64,000 nucleotides of DNA. It comes from Caulobacter segnis ATCC 21756 (GTDB lineage: Bacteria > Pseudomonadota > Alphaproteobacteria > Caulobacterales > Caulobacteraceae). The notes under the pieces are model-generated. The model was given only the letters and a program-made list of their open reading frames with translations, ran no database searches and had not been told where the DNA came from. Of this stretch, positions 7,252 to 16,862 are shown piece by piece. The position numbers and the translations under genes are program-made. The stretch spans positions 3,472,001-3,536,000 of the forward strand of contig NC_014100.1 in NCBI RefSeq assembly GCF_000092285.1, written 5' to 3'. How positions within the stretch are numbered: position 1 is the first letter of the stretch; the number at the start of each line of letters is the position of its first letter.

Positions 7252-8688
7252 ATGTGGCGAACCCTGCTTCTGATCCTCTTTTTGACAAGCCTCGCGACTC
7301 TGGCGCGGGCCCAGGACACCACGTGGGAGGCTTGCCATGGCGCGCCCGGCGTGACGGGCCCCGTGCTGAGCGATTGCCGTCCGATCGGGGACTTCGTCGA
7401 TCCCCAAGGCCAGGAGCTCTGGATCCGCGCGACGATCCCCGCCCCGAGCGACACCCAGCCGCGCGCCCTTTACGTGGCGGGCGTCGCCTCGTCCGAAGCC
7501 TGGCTCAATGGCGAGCGGCTGGGGTCCAACGGCCGCCCTGGAGCGTCGGCGCGGGACGAGATCCCAGGACGCTATCAGGCGACCTTTCCGATCCGCGAGG
7601 CCGCCTGGCGCCCCGACGCGAACACCCTGGTGGTGCGCCTGTCGTCCTTCCACGGCGGCCTGCGCTTCGCCGGCCCCATGACCGCCATCACCGTTCTGCC
7701 CTTCCCCTACCCGCAACGCACCGCCTTGTTGGCCGTGACCTTCGTGGCGGCCGGCGCGCTGCTCGCGGCGACGTTCGGCTTCGGCGTCATCCACGCCCTG
7801 AGACGGACAGGCTCCAGCCTCGTCTTGGCCGGCATGGCGGGCGTCGCGGCCCTGCAGTCCGTGGTCGAGAGCCTGCGGCCGTTGTTCAACTATCCCTATC
7901 CGCTCCACGCTTGGCGGATGAGCGCCATCTGGGCGCTCGCGGCCGGCTTCGCGATCCTGTTGGTGGTCTACGTCGCCAGCCGGTTCCTGCCCAAGGCGCG
8001 CGGCCTGATGATCGGCCTGGCCGTGGGCGGGATCGGCGCCACGGCCCTGCTCCCGGGTTTCGACAACAAGACGGTCTGGGCGCTGGTCCTGGGCGTCGCG
8101 CTGGCTATTCCACCGGCCGCGGTCGGCGTGCGTCGACGTATCCCTGGCGCCCGGCCTGTCCTGGCCTATCTGGCGCTCTTCCTCGCCGTGGCCGTCGGCT
8201 TTCCCGAATGGCTGGCCGACTTCTCCTACTTCCTGCTCGTCGCCAGCCTGGTGCTGCCGCTGCTGATGGTCGAGGTGGTGCGGCTGGGCCGCGAGGACCG
8301 CGGCCGGGAAGCGGCCCTGACCCGCGCCGTCAGCCTGCCCGACCGGCTCACGGTGGCTTCGGCCCGGGGCGTCGAGCTGGCGCCCATCGCCGAGATCCTG
8401 GCCGTGGTCGGGGCCGACGACTATGTCGAGCTGCGGCTGGTCGGCGGACGTAGCCTGCTACACGCGGCGCGCCTGGACGCTCTGACGACCCAACTGCCAG
8501 CGAACTTCCTGCGGGTCCACCGGTCGGTGATCGCCAACCTGGCGCACGTCCGCCGGCTGGAGCGCGACGGCGACCGCTGGCGGCTGCATCTGAGCGAGGG
8601 CGCGCCCCTGCCCGTCAGCCGCTCTCGCCAGAGGGCTCTGCGCGAGGCGCTGGAAGACACGCCCGTCGCCGAGGCGATATCGGCCTGA
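7252..8688 (+). CDS. Membrane-bound LytTR transcription regulator with extracytoplasmic sensor
   Basis: 478 residues from the ATG at 7252 (MWRTLLLILFLTSLATLARA, a signal or anchor). Residues of about 25-155 form a beta-rich extracytoplasmic domain (LYVAGVASSEAWLNGERLG), like the galactose-binding-fold sensors of 7TM-DISM receptors. About seven hydrophobic segments follow (155-350). The last 100 residues are a LytTR DNA-binding domain, with IAEILAVVGADDYVEL, FLRVHRSVIANLAHV and LPVSRSRQRAL. Signal sensing and DNA binding are thus in one protein with no kinase or receiver. The adjacent divergent hydrolase gene is a candidate target, by position only. Confidence 0.88.
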   Translation: MWRTLLLILFLTSLATLARAQDTTWEACHGAPGVTGPVLSDCRPIGDFVDPQGQELWIRATIPAPSDTQPRALYVAGVASSEAWLNGERLGSNGRPGASARDEIPGRYQATFPIREAAWRPDANTLVVRLSSFHGGLRFAGPMTAITVLPFPYPQRTALLAVTFVAAGALLAATFGFGVIHALRRTGSSLVLAGMAGVAALQSVVESLRPLFNYPYPLHAWRMSAIWALAAGFAILLVVYVASRFLPKARGLMIGLAVGGIGATALLPGFDNKTVWALVLGVALAIPPAAVGVRRRIPGARPVLAYLALFLAVAVGFPEWLADFSYFLLVASLVLPLLMVEVVRLGREDRGREAALTRAVSLPDRLTVASARGVELAPIAEILAVVGADDYVELRLVGGRSLLHAARLDALTTQLPANFLRVHRSVIANLAHVRRLERDGDRWRLHLSEGAPLPVSRSRQRALREALEDTPVAEAISA

Positions 8689-8721
8689 AGTCGGCTTCGG
8701 CCGACGCCGGGCCGCCCCGCC

Positions 8722-10320
8722 CTACGCCCGTTCCTTGGTCCGCTCGAAGCGCACCTTCGGATAGCGCTCGGCGACATAGCCGATCTCCCAGGAGGACTTG
8801 CCCAGGAAGACCGGGGCCTCGTCGATGTCCTGGCCCATGGCCGACTTGTGCTTGTTCACGAAGTCCTCGACGTCGACGCGGTCGCCGCCCAGCCAGCGGG
8901 CTTCGGCGTAGGGGCTGGCCTCGAAGATCACTTCCAGCTGGTACTCGTTGGCCAGACGGTCGGCCATGACCTCGAATTGCAGCTGGCCCACGGCGCCGAC
9001 GATGAAGTCGCTGCCGATCATCGGGCGGAACAGCTGGGTGACGCCCTCCTCGGCCAGACCTTCCAGCGCCTTCTTCAGGTGCTTGGCCTTCAGCGGATCC
9101 TTGACGCGCACGCGGCGCAGGATTTCCGGGGCGAAGTTGGGCAGGCCGGCGAACCGCAGCGTCCCGGTTTCGGACAGGCTGTCGCCCACCCGCAAGACAC
9201 CATGGTTTGGAATCCCAATGACGTCGCCGGCGAAGGCGTCCTCGGCCAGCTCGCGGTCGCTGGCGAAGAACATGATCGGGGCGTTGACGCTCATGGCCTT
9301 GCCAGTGTTCTGGGCCTTTAGCTTCATGCCGCGCGTGAAGCGGCCGCTGGTCAGGCGCAGGAAGGCGATCCGGTCGCGGTGGTTGGGGTCCATGTTCGCC
9401 TGGACCTTGAACACGAAGCCCGACACCTCGCTGTCGCCCGGCGCGACATGGGTCTCCGCGCCGTTCTTACTGGCCGGCATGGGCTTGGGCGGCGGGGCGT
9501 AGGCGCCAATGCCGCCCAGCAGTTCGGAAACGCCGAAGTGGCGCAGGGCCGAGCCGAAGAACACCGGCGTCATGTGGCCTTCCAGGAACGACTGGACGTC
9601 GAACGGCTTGCCGGCCTCGGTGACCAGCATGGCGTTGTCTTCCAGCTCGGCCTTTTCCTCGGGGTCCAGATACTGGACCACCGCGTTGCCCTTGAAGGCG
9701 ATCGGGTCGGGATGGCCCTCGTCGTCGGTCGAGCTCTTCTTGGCGTAGGGAATGAACTTGTCGTTGCGCAGGTCCAGCATGCCCTTGAAGCGGCCGCCGG
9801 AACCGGCCGGCCAGAAGAGCGGCGCCGGATCGAGAGCCAGCTTCGACGAGACCTCGTCCAGCAGCTCGAACGGATCCTGGGCCTCGCGGTCCATCTTGTT
9901 GATGAAGGTGATGATCGGGATGTCGCGCAGGCGGCAGACCTCGAACAGCTTCAGGGTCTGGGGCTCGATACCCTTGGCCGCGTCCAGCACCATGATCGCC
10001 GCGTCGGCGGCCGTCAGGGTGCGGTAGGTGTCTTCCGAGAAGTCCTCGTGGCCCGGCGTGTCCAGCAGGTTGAACATCAGGCCGTCGTGGTCGAACGTCA
10101 TGACTGAGGCGCTGACCGAGATGCCGCGCTCGCGCTCGATCTTCATCCAGTCCGATTGGGTGCGCCGCGTCTGGCCGCGCGCCCGCACGGCGCCAGCCGC
10201 CCGGATCGCCCCGCCGGCCAGCAGCAGGTTTTCGGTCAGGGTCGTCTTGCCGGCGTCGGGGTGACTGATGATGGCGAAGGTGCGCCGACGGGCGGCTTCA
10301 GCGGCGGGGGAAGAGCTCAT
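8722..10320 (-). CDS. prfC: Peptide chain release factor 3
   Basis: 532 residues, the usual RF3 length (about 525-530). It is a translational GTPase that removes RF1/RF2 from the ribosome after termination. The G1 loop is SHPDAGKTT, the switch region ERERGISVSASVMTF, G3 is DTPGHED and G4 is INKMD. The stretch LLAGGAIRAAGAVRARG is typical of RF3 rather than EF-G. Domain II and the C-terminal part (LQFEVMADRLANEY) are complete. It is convergent with the LytTR gene, with the hairpin GTCGGC-TTCG-GCCGAC (8690-8705) in the gap. Confidence 0.96.
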   Translation of the reverse strand: MSSSPAAEAARRRTFAIISHPDAGKTTLTENLLLAGGAIRAAGAVRARGQTRRTQSDWMKIERERGISVSASVMTFDHDGLMFNLLDTPGHEDFSEDTYRTLTAADAAIMVLDAAKGIEPQTLKLFEVCRLRDIPIITFINKMDREAQDPFELLDEVSSKLALDPAPLFWPAGSGGRFKGMLDLRNDKFIPYAKKSSTDDEGHPDPIAFKGNAVVQYLDPEEKAELEDNAMLVTEAGKPFDVQSFLEGHMTPVFFGSALRHFGVSELLGGIGAYAPPPKPMPASKNGAETHVAPGDSEVSGFVFKVQANMDPNHRDRIAFLRLTSGRFTRGMKLKAQNTGKAMSVNAPIMFFASDRELAEDAFAGDVIGIPNHGVLRVGDSLSETGTLRFAGLPNFAPEILRRVRVKDPLKAKHLKKALEGLAEEGVTQLFRPMIGSDFIVGAVGQLQFEVMADRLANEYQLEVIFEASPYAEARWLGGDRVDVEDFVNKHKSAMGQDIDEAPVFLGKSSWEIGYVAERYPKVRFERTKERA

Positions 10321-10387
10321 GGGCGGGGACTAGCCTCCTCCGCCCTTTTTGTCACCTTCCCTCGCCGCCGCACCGACCGCGCGGCGC

Positions 10388-12778
10388 CTAGAACTTCGCC
10401 GACAGACGCGCGTACCAGAGGCCGCCGTCGGTGTCGTAGGGGGCGTTACGCGAGTAGATCAGGCCGCGCGAGGCCTGGAACGTCGCCTCGTCCGGATAGG
10501 TGTCGAACAGGTTCTCGGCCCCGACCGTCAGCTTGAGCGCGTCGGTCAGTTGCGCGCTGACCGACAGGTCGACCAGCGCCTTGCCAGAGAACTTCTGGAT
10601 CAGGTCGGCGGTCCCGTTGGCCTGGGCGTCGGTCCACTCGCCCGACCAGCGGGCGCGGATCAGGCCGCTGAAGCGCCCCTTGGCGTAGTCGAACGACACG
10701 TTGGCGGCGTTCTGCGGCAGGCCATCTTCGAGGTTGATCCGCGATAGGCGCGAGACCTCGGTCAGCTTGGAGCGGGTGACCTTGGTGTCGTTCCAGTTCC
10801 AGGCGGCCGTGACGCCGGCGCGCCCGCCGAGAACCTGACCTCGCCAGGAGCCGACGACGTCCACGCCTTGCGTGCGGGTGTCGAACGAGTTGGTGAAGTA
10901 GCTGACCGTCGTCAGGCTGTCGGCGCCGGGGACGCCCGCGGCGACCAGTTGGGCGCGCAGGGCCGGCGTCACCGTGAAGTTCGGCGAGACGGCGAAACGG
11001 TTGTCGACCTCGATGCGGTAGTAGTCGACGGACGCCGTGAAGCCGCCCTGGCGGAACACCGCGCCCAGCGACAGGTTCTTCGACTCCTCCGGCTCCAGCG
11101 GCTTGCCGCCCAGCGCCACCGAGATCGGATTGACCGGCGACAGGCGGCCCGAGGTGAACAGCAGGAGGGTCGTGGTGTTCAGGCCCTGCGAGGTGCGGGT
11201 GTTGTTGATCTGGCCCGCGGTCGGGGCGCGGAAGCCGGTCGAGACCGCGCCGCGGAGGGCGAAGTTCGGCGTGAACTCGTAGCGGACCGCGATCTTGCCG
11301 TCGGTGGTTTGGCCGAACTCGGAGAAGTCCTCGTGGCGAATGGCGATGTCGGCGCCGAACTTGTCGGTGATCGGCAGGTCAAGGTCGGCATAGGCGGCGT
11401 AGCTGGTCTGGTCCCACGACCCGGCCTGGCTGGGCGCGTAGCCGGGGAAACCGTTCGAGCCGCTGGGCAGACCCGCCGCCGCGCCGGGACCGACATCCCA
11501 GGAGTAGCGATCGCCCGCCTCGATCTTGTACGTTTCCTTGCGAGCTTCCACGCCCAGCGCCAGGTTCGCCGGCTTGGCCAGGAACGACCACTCAAGCGGC
11601 CGCGAGGCGTCCAGATTCAGCGTCGCTTCTTCCTGGATCAGCGAGCCGGCGTCGAAGCTGGTCGGCGATTGCGGGCCGAACGAGGCGTTGATGCTGTTGT
11701 TCAGGAAGTAGTCGACCTTGTCGCGGCCCCAGCCGGCCGACACGTCCCACGACCAGCCCTTGGCGTCGCCGCGCAGGCCGCCATTGACCGAGGCGTTGGT
11801 CTCGTCCTGGCCGAACTTGGGCGAGAAGCCGGCCGGATAGATCTGGTTCAGCGACCACCCCGGGAACACGGTGCTGGTGCGGTAGGAGCTGTCGGTAGAC
11901 GGGTTACGCCAGTTAAAGTCGGTGACGCCGTGCAGATCGCTGTAGGTGGCGAAGCCATAGGCCTCAACCGCATCACCGACTGGCAGGACCAGGTTCAGCG
12001 AGCCGCGCCAGACTTCGCGGTCAGGCTGGCCCCAGCGTTGGACGGGACTGGGCACCTTGATGTTCGGGTTCGCCGCCTGGAAGGCGATGGCGTCGGGACG
12101 CTGGCGCGTCCGCGAGGTGGCCTCGGCGTTGGTGTAGTCCAGCGCGCCCACCAGACTACCGCCGTTGCCGATGGCGAGGCCGTAGCGTGCGCCGATCTCG
12201 GTCTTGTCGCCGTCGCCGGCGTAGTAGCGGCCCGTCTGGGCGTAGCCGTCGAAGCCCGTCTTGTCGCTGAGGATGATGTTGATCACGCCGGCGATCGCGT
12301 CGGAGCCGTATTGGGCCGAGGCGCCGTCGCGCAACACCTCGATGCGCTCAAGGCCGCTGGTCCCGAGGGCCGCCAGATCGACGCCCTGTTGACCGCGACC
12401 ACCCAGCACCGCCGAGCGGTGGCGACGCTTGCCGTTGACCAGCACCAGGGTCTGGTCGGGCGAAAGGCCGCGCAGGGTGGCCGGGCGGACAAAGGCTTGG
12501 CCGTCGGCGGCCGGCAGGCGCTGAACGTTGAACGACGGCGTCGTGGCCGCCAGCTTGTCCATGATCTCGTCGGAGACGACGCTCTTCAGCGCCTCCTGGC
12601 TGACGACGTCCACCGGCGCGGCGGACTCGAAAGCCGTGCGGTCGACGCGGCGGGTGCCGGTGACGACAAGGGTGTCCACCTCCGCAGCCTCGGGGGCCGG
12701 CGCCGCCTGCTGGGCGTGGGCTTGGCTGGAAAGAACCAGGGCGAGCACGCCCCAGGCGGCCGTCGTCATGAGTTTCAT
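10388..12778 (-). CDS. TonB-dependent outer-membrane receptor
   Basis: 796 residues with a signal peptide (ending SSQAHAQQ), a TonB-box-like segment (EVDTLVVTGTRR), a plug domain with TLRGLSPDQTLVLVNGKRRH and RIEVLRDGASAQYGSDAIAG, and a long beta-barrel ending in an aromatic residue (WYARLSAKF). It imports an unidentified ligand across the outer membrane with energy from TonB-ExbB-ExbD. No binding protein or periplasmic enzyme gene is next to it, so the substrate cannot be inferred. It stands alone on the minus strand; the 291 bp upstream (12779-13069) show no gene or clear operator. Confidence 0.93.
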   Translation of the reverse strand: MKLMTTAAWGVLALVLSSQAHAQQAAPAPEAAEVDTLVVTGTRRVDRTAFESAAPVDVVSQEALKSVVSDEIMDKLAATTPSFNVQRLPAADGQAFVRPATLRGLSPDQTLVLVNGKRRHRSAVLGGRGQQGVDLAALGTSGLERIEVLRDGASAQYGSDAIAGVINIILSDKTGFDGYAQTGRYYAGDGDKTEIGARYGLAIGNGGSLVGALDYTNAEATSRTRQRPDAIAFQAANPNIKVPSPVQRWGQPDREVWRGSLNLVLPVGDAVEAYGFATYSDLHGVTDFNWRNPSTDSSYRTSTVFPGWSLNQIYPAGFSPKFGQDETNASVNGGLRGDAKGWSWDVSAGWGRDKVDYFLNNSINASFGPQSPTSFDAGSLIQEEATLNLDASRPLEWSFLAKPANLALGVEARKETYKIEAGDRYSWDVGPGAAAGLPSGSNGFPGYAPSQAGSWDQTSYAAYADLDLPITDKFGADIAIRHEDFSEFGQTTDGKIAVRYEFTPNFALRGAVSTGFRAPTAGQINNTRTSQGLNTTTLLLFTSGRLSPVNPISVALGGKPLEPEESKNLSLGAVFRQGGFTASVDYYRIEVDNRFAVSPNFTVTPALRAQLVAAGVPGADSLTTVSYFTNSFDTRTQGVDVVGSWRGQVLGGRAGVTAAWNWNDTKVTRSKLTEVSRLSRINLEDGLPQNAANVSFDYAKGRFSGLIRARWSGEWTDAQANGTADLIQKFSGKALVDLSVSAQLTDALKLTVGAENLFDTYPDEATFQASRGLIYSRNAPYDTDGGLWYARLSAKF

Positions 12779-13069
12779 CGGGAACCTGCGCTGTTTACTG
12801 CGGCGCGGGGTAACGGCGGGTCTTGTCAGGTGGACGACAGACGCGTGTTGGTTCGATGAAGGCTCCGAACAGCGTTCGCGCGATATTATACCGAGAGTTG
12901 CAGCGCTCGCCCCAGGCGAGACAAAGTCAGTTAAAGCCGCGTCACCATGTCTCGCGAAATGATCGCCAGGCGACCAAAATACCCCTATTCGAATAATGGG
13001 TTTGGAGTCATGCTTGCGCCTTCACCAACGACGACTTCAGATCGTCGGGTGTCTGGAGGAAATCGAACG

Positions 13070-13207
13070 ATGGCCCTGCTCGACCACCACCGTTCTCAAG
13101 GCCGGCAACATCCCGCCGGCAGCGCACTGTGCTTCGGCGTCACGATCGCTGGCCTTGTCGGCTTGGCGGTGACGATTAGCTGGCTGATGACGCTGGTGAA
13201 GTTCTAG
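13070..13207 (+). CDS. Small single-pass membrane protein
   Basis: 45 residues from an ATG with GGAGGA 9 nt upstream. A soluble, charged N-terminus (LLDHHRSQGRQH) is followed by one hydrophobic segment (ALCFGVTIAGLVGLAVTISW), ending LMTLVKF. It resembles no family I recognise. The good ribosome binding site and composition make it a plausible gene. Its stop shares a CTAG with the convergent gene. Confidence 0.6.
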   Translation: MALLDHHRSQGRQHPAGSALCFGVTIAGLVGLAVTISWLMTLVKF

Positions 13208-13686
13208 GCGGCCAAGCGCTGCCAGACTTGCCGGTCGGCTTCAGCGTTGGTGAGAGCGCCGGCGTTCTGGCGATGCAGCAACGCGCCCATGACTTCCACG
13301 CCCAGCTGGACATAGCGAGCCTGCACATCCTCGACGTTGCAGCCGCGCGTGGGCGCCACGAACAGAGCCGCATTGATATCCGGCGCCTTGGCGATGATCA
13401 GCGCGGCGAGGCGCTGAGCCCGCTCCACGTCCTTGTGCTGCAGGATCGGCTCTTCTGAAAACAGCTCTTTCCCCAACTCCAGCACGCTGTTCAGCGACAG
13501 CTTCGCAAAGCGATCACGCGTCACGGGCGGCGTCACTTCGCTCGGGTCGAAGCTGAGGATGACGTCATTCATCAAGAAAAGCATGGGCGTCACGGGCTGA
13601 GCGGCTACGAGCCGGACAGATACCCGATCCGGGCTTTCAGCCGGGTTTAGGATCACGGTTAATGGGGCGCCGGCCTGGTTCGCCAC
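13204..13686 (-). CDS. Hypothetical protein
   Basis: 160 residues from a GTG start with no strong ribosome binding site, so the start is uncertain. No signal peptide or membrane segment. It has a mixed beta/helix N-terminal half (ILSFDPSEVTPPVTRDRF) and a helical C-terminal half (DVERAQRLAALIIAKAPD and DVQARYVQLGVEVMGALLH). I do not recognise a family. Codon use looks like its neighbours. Confidence 0.6.
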   Translation of the reverse strand: MANQAGAPLTVILNPAESPDRVSVRLVAAQPVTPMLFLMNDVILSFDPSEVTPPVTRDRFAKLSLNSVLELGKELFSEEPILQHKDVERAQRLAALIIAKAPDINAALFVAPTRGCNVEDVQARYVQLGVEVMGALLHRQNAGALTNAEADRQVWQRLAA

Positions 13687-13720
13687 CGATCAACGGCCGT
13701 CTCGCGCTGAGTTTGTCCCG

Positions 13721-14059
13721 TCAGGCCGGATCGGGTTCGACCGGCTCGGTCAGGAAATGCCGCCCCTCGCGGTCCTCGATCTCCACGAGCCACACATCAG
13801 GGTCGATGCGCGCCGCGCGCTCGACATAGGCGTCCAGATCAGGCTCGAACGCGGAGCGGACCGGCTGCATCCAGAAGCGCTCGCCGTCGCCCCGCGTCGC
13901 CTCGCTGTAGAGCCGAGCGGTTCCGGCCCGGCGATCCACCACCTTGACCAGGACCGCGCCGGCGCGGGTGTCGCCCTTGCGGCCCACGGTGGCGAACGCC
14001 CCGCCCAGCTCCGCGCGACGGATCAGCGCGCCCACCCAGATGTCTGTCGAAAGTAGCAT
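13721..14059 (-). CDS. DUF1491 family protein
   Basis: 112 residues from the ATG at 14059, preferred to an upstream start because the family begins with this pattern (LSTDIWVGALIRRAEL). Further landmarks are the GDTRAGAVLVKV strand, a middle region with ERFWMQPV, and DVWLVEIEDREGRHFLTEPV near the end. This alphaproteobacterial family has no known function. It diverges from the next gene by 64 bp. Confidence 0.82.
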   Translation of the reverse strand: MLLSTDIWVGALIRRAELGGAFATVGRKGDTRAGAVLVKVVDRRAGTARLYSEATRGDGERFWMQPVRSAFEPDLDAYVERAARIDPDVWLVEIEDREGRHFLTEPVEPDPA

Positions 14060-14123
14060 GCTAACCGAACCGCAACCCAAGCTGGGCTAGAACCCGCCCT
14101 TCGAATGTCTCACCCATAGGCCA

Positions 14124-15014
14124 ATGACGTCCGCAGAGCATCATAAAGGTCGCGCCCGCCACCGTATGGCGGCGGTGGCGCTCGCGGGGATTCTCGCCGC
14201 GCCCACGGGACTTTGCGCCGCCGAAGCCGCCGATCAGCTTTACGAACGCACGTTGATGACGACGGCGAACGCGCGATGCGGCCTTTTCGCGCCTCCGATC
14301 TCGGCGGCGCTGGACGCCGCCCGCGCCCAGGCCAGGGGCGCCACCCTCCGCTCGGGCGTCAGCGAGCAGCAGGTCTTCGCGCTGGAGCAACGGGCGCGCG
14401 CCAAGGCCGGCGCCGCGGCCTGCAACTCCAAGGACCTCACCTTGGCGGCCTCACGGGTCAAAGCCGCTTTCGACGGCTACGCCCAGATGCAGACGATGAC
14501 CTATCCGGGCGACGTCGCGTCGTGGAAGGCCGATCGGTCTTCGTCGGCGACCATTCCGTTCTGGCGTCTGTCGCAGATGTCGGCGTTCGGCGGCGACCGA
14601 CTGATGTTCGGCCTGGCCGGACGCAACAAAGCCGTCACCGCCGTCGCCACTTTCGAAAACGGCCAGCGGCCCTACGCCGCCCGGGTGATCTTGCGCGACA
14701 CCCGCCGCACCTTGGGTCCCTATATCGATCAGCGCTTGGGTCGCGCCTTGAACGGCAAGGTCGCGCCGCGGAACGCCAGCCTGGTGTTCAACGCCGAGAC
14801 CCGGGAGGAAGCCCCGCCGACCTTGCTGCCCACGGGCGCCAAGACCGGCCTGGCCTTCCGCTTCCCCCTTGCCCTGGCCGACGCCATGTCGCAACTGGAT
14901 CCGCGCGAGGCGGTGACGATCGAGTTCGTCTTTACCGGCCGTGGGGACGAGATGACCCGCAAAGCCTATGTCGAGGTGGGCGATTTCGCGGCTGGGCGAG
15001 CGTTCCTGCATTAG
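14124..15014 (+). CDS. Secreted hypothetical protein
   Basis: 296 residues. A start at 14124 is used; an internal Met at 14166 would place the signal peptide (MAAVALAGILAAPTGLCA) right at the N-terminus, and neither has a clear ribosome binding site. The mature part has helices (LFAPPISAALDAARAQARG), two conserved-looking Cys, and a beta-rich C-terminal half (ATFENGQRPYAARVILRD, EFVFTGRGDEM). Expected to be periplasmic or surface-located. No family recognised. It is convergent with divJ. Confidence 0.7.
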   Translation: MTSAEHHKGRARHRMAAVALAGILAAPTGLCAAEAADQLYERTLMTTANARCGLFAPPISAALDAARAQARGATLRSGVSEQQVFALEQRARAKAGAAACNSKDLTLAASRVKAAFDGYAQMQTMTYPGDVASWKADRSSSATIPFWRLSQMSAFGGDRLMFGLAGRNKAVTAVATFENGQRPYAARVILRDTRRTLGPYIDQRLGRALNGKVAPRNASLVFNAETREEAPPTLLPTGAKTGLAFRFPLALADAMSQLDPREAVTIEFVFTGRGDEMTRKAYVEVGDFAAGRAFLH

Positions 15015-15053
15015 GCCCGCTCGCTTCCGACGGAGGCGTCGGCGGCAGAAAAG

Positions 15054-16859
15054 TCAGCGCGGGGCGAACGCGATGACGTTGTCGCCCAGACTGGCCGGCG
15101 GGGACCTGTCCTCGACCGGCGCTTCCGGCTCCGGCGTCTTGGCGGGTGGCAGCACGGCCAGCAGCACCGGCAGCCGAACCGAGACCGTCGTTCCGGCCCC
15201 GAGGCGGCTTTCGATAGCCATCTCACCGCCGTGAAGCTTGGCGAAGGCGCGAACGAGGGACAGCCCAAGACCCGTGCCACGCGCGCGCTGTTCGGCCCCG
15301 CCCGCCTGTTCATAAGGCCGGCCCAGCCGCTCCAGGTCCTCGGGGCTGATGCCTACGCCGGTGTCGGCCACGACGATCTCCAGGACGCCGTCATAGCCAT
15401 CCAGCGTCACGGTCACTTGGCCGCCGCGCGGCGTGAACTTCAGGGCGTTGGAAACCAGGTTGAGGACGATCTGCTTCAGGGCGCGACGATCGGCGTCGAC
15501 TTCCAGCTCGCCGGGCGGCAGAACGCCGCGGAGCTGGACGCCGGCGCTGTCCGACTGGACCCGCAGCAGGCGCATCGCCGCCTGGATGGCCTCGCGGGCG
15601 TCAAAGACGCCGCGCTGCAATTCGAACCGCTCGGCCTCGATCTTGGACATGTCCAGCACGTCGTTGATCAGATCCAGCAGGTGCCCGCCGCTTTCGTGGA
15701 TCAACTCGGCGTATTCGGCATAGCGATCGCTGAGAGGACCGAACATCCGCGCGCGCATGATGTCGGAGAAGCCCATGATGGCGTTCAGCGGCGTGCGAAG
15801 CTCGTGGCTCATATTGGCCAGGAAGCGGGCGCGGCCCGCGGCAAGGCCCTCGGCGTCGGCCCGCGCCTGCTCCAGGGCGGCCGCCCGGTCGCGCTCCGCC
15901 GTCACGTCACGCAGTACGCCGACCAGCTGGTTGGGAGCCACGCGCTGAAGGTCCAGCGCCAACAGACGCTCGGCACCCAGCGCCGGAACGAAGTCGAGGC
16001 TGGCGGCCCCGTCGCGATGGGCCTGAGCGATGGCTGCGGCGAGCCTCGCCCGATCCGCCGGCGCGGCGGCGTCGGCCAGACCGCGCGTCATCAACTGCTC
16101 GGTCGACACCCCCAGCGGCGCCGATCCGCGCACGGTGGTGACCTGTTCATGCCCGCGGACGGCGATCGCCAGGTAAGGCAGGCCGTCCAGAAGGGTCTCG
16201 AGCCAACCGATCTCCAAGGCGTCGCGGTCCTCGCGTAGCGCCTGGCGACGGCGACCGATGAGAAGCCCGGCGGCGAGACCCAGCCCCATGGTGACGAGCG
16301 CCAAGAAACCCAGAAGGAAGGCCAGCGGCCCGGTCGGAGCCGCCGGCGCCAGGCCGGAAAGCTGGATCAGGGCCGCCACGCAGCCGCCGATCAGGGCCAG
16401 AGCGGCGCCTTCGGCCAAGCGCTTGGAGCGACCCATGGTCGAGGCGGCCGCGACCGGCGCCAGACACCAAGCGGCCATCGCGCCGGACACGCCGCCGGTC
16501 AGGGCGGCCGCCGAGGCTCCGCCCACGGCCCAAAGCACCAGCAACAAGGATTCGGTCCGCTCGCCCCCGCGCGTCGCCACCAGGGCGGCCAAGGCGGGAA
16601 CCGCGCCGGCGGCCAAGGCGCTCCAAACCGGCCAAGCGCGGGCGTCGACAATGAACAGCGCCGCGGCGGCCGCCAGGCAGACAGCCCCCAGCCACCCCAG
16701 GCGCCAGGCAAGCGCGGGATCGAAGCCCGCCTGCGGGGCGGGACGCCTGATCGAGTCTGGTCGCGCTTCGAGTTCCAAGGCCGGCCGGTTTCGACTGCGG
16801 CGGGAGTCGCCGTTCAGGAAGCCTAACGCGAGCGGAAGGTTTCGGCAAAGCGCGCACAA
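15054..16859 (-). CDS. divJ: DivJ-like membrane histidine kinase
   Basis: 601 residues if the TTG at 16859 is used; a TTG at 16778 is an alternative, and neither has a good ribosome binding site. About six membrane segments (residues 50-205) precede a PAS-like domain (220-330), a HisKA domain with H352 in ANMSHELRTPLNAIMGF, and a HATPase domain with NALKFTPRGG, DTGVGIS and GTGLGLS. This layout and the length match Caulobacter DivJ, the stalked-pole kinase that phosphorylates DivK and PleD. The neighbours (a divergent soluble kinase gene, then sufE, and fliQ nearby) match the divJ region as I recall it. A TTAA-N6-TTAA pair lies just upstream. Confidence 0.8.
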   Translation of the reverse strand: MCALCRNLPLALGFLNGDSRRSRNRPALELEARPDSIRRPAPQAGFDPALAWRLGWLGAVCLAAAAALFIVDARAWPVWSALAAGAVPALAALVATRGGERTESLLLVLWAVGGASAAALTGGVSGAMAAWCLAPVAAASTMGRSKRLAEGAALALIGGCVAALIQLSGLAPAAPTGPLAFLLGFLALVTMGLGLAAGLLIGRRRQALREDRDALEIGWLETLLDGLPYLAIAVRGHEQVTTVRGSAPLGVSTEQLMTRGLADAAAPADRARLAAAIAQAHRDGAASLDFVPALGAERLLALDLQRVAPNQLVGVLRDVTAERDRAAALEQARADAEGLAAGRARFLANMSHELRTPLNAIMGFSDIMRARMFGPLSDRYAEYAELIHESGGHLLDLINDVLDMSKIEAERFELQRGVFDAREAIQAAMRLLRVQSDSAGVQLRGVLPPGELEVDADRRALKQIVLNLVSNALKFTPRGGQVTVTLDGYDGVLEIVVADTGVGISPEDLERLGRPYEQAGGAEQRARGTGLGLSLVRAFAKLHGGEMAIESRLGAGTTVSVRLPVLLAVLPPAKTPEPEAPVEDRSPPASLGDNVIAFAPR

Positions 16860-16862
16860 TCG

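Noticed and set aside
5677..7908. A 743-codon open frame covering the hydrolase and 250 residues upstream
   Set aside because: The upstream part has no family resemblance and runs antisense to the LytTR gene; the signal peptide at 7140 marks the real start.
10868..12859. Long plus-strand frame opposite the TonB receptor
   Set aside because: Mirror frame of a high-GC gene; composition (Arg/Gly/Val) is not protein-like and the opposite strand encodes a complete receptor.
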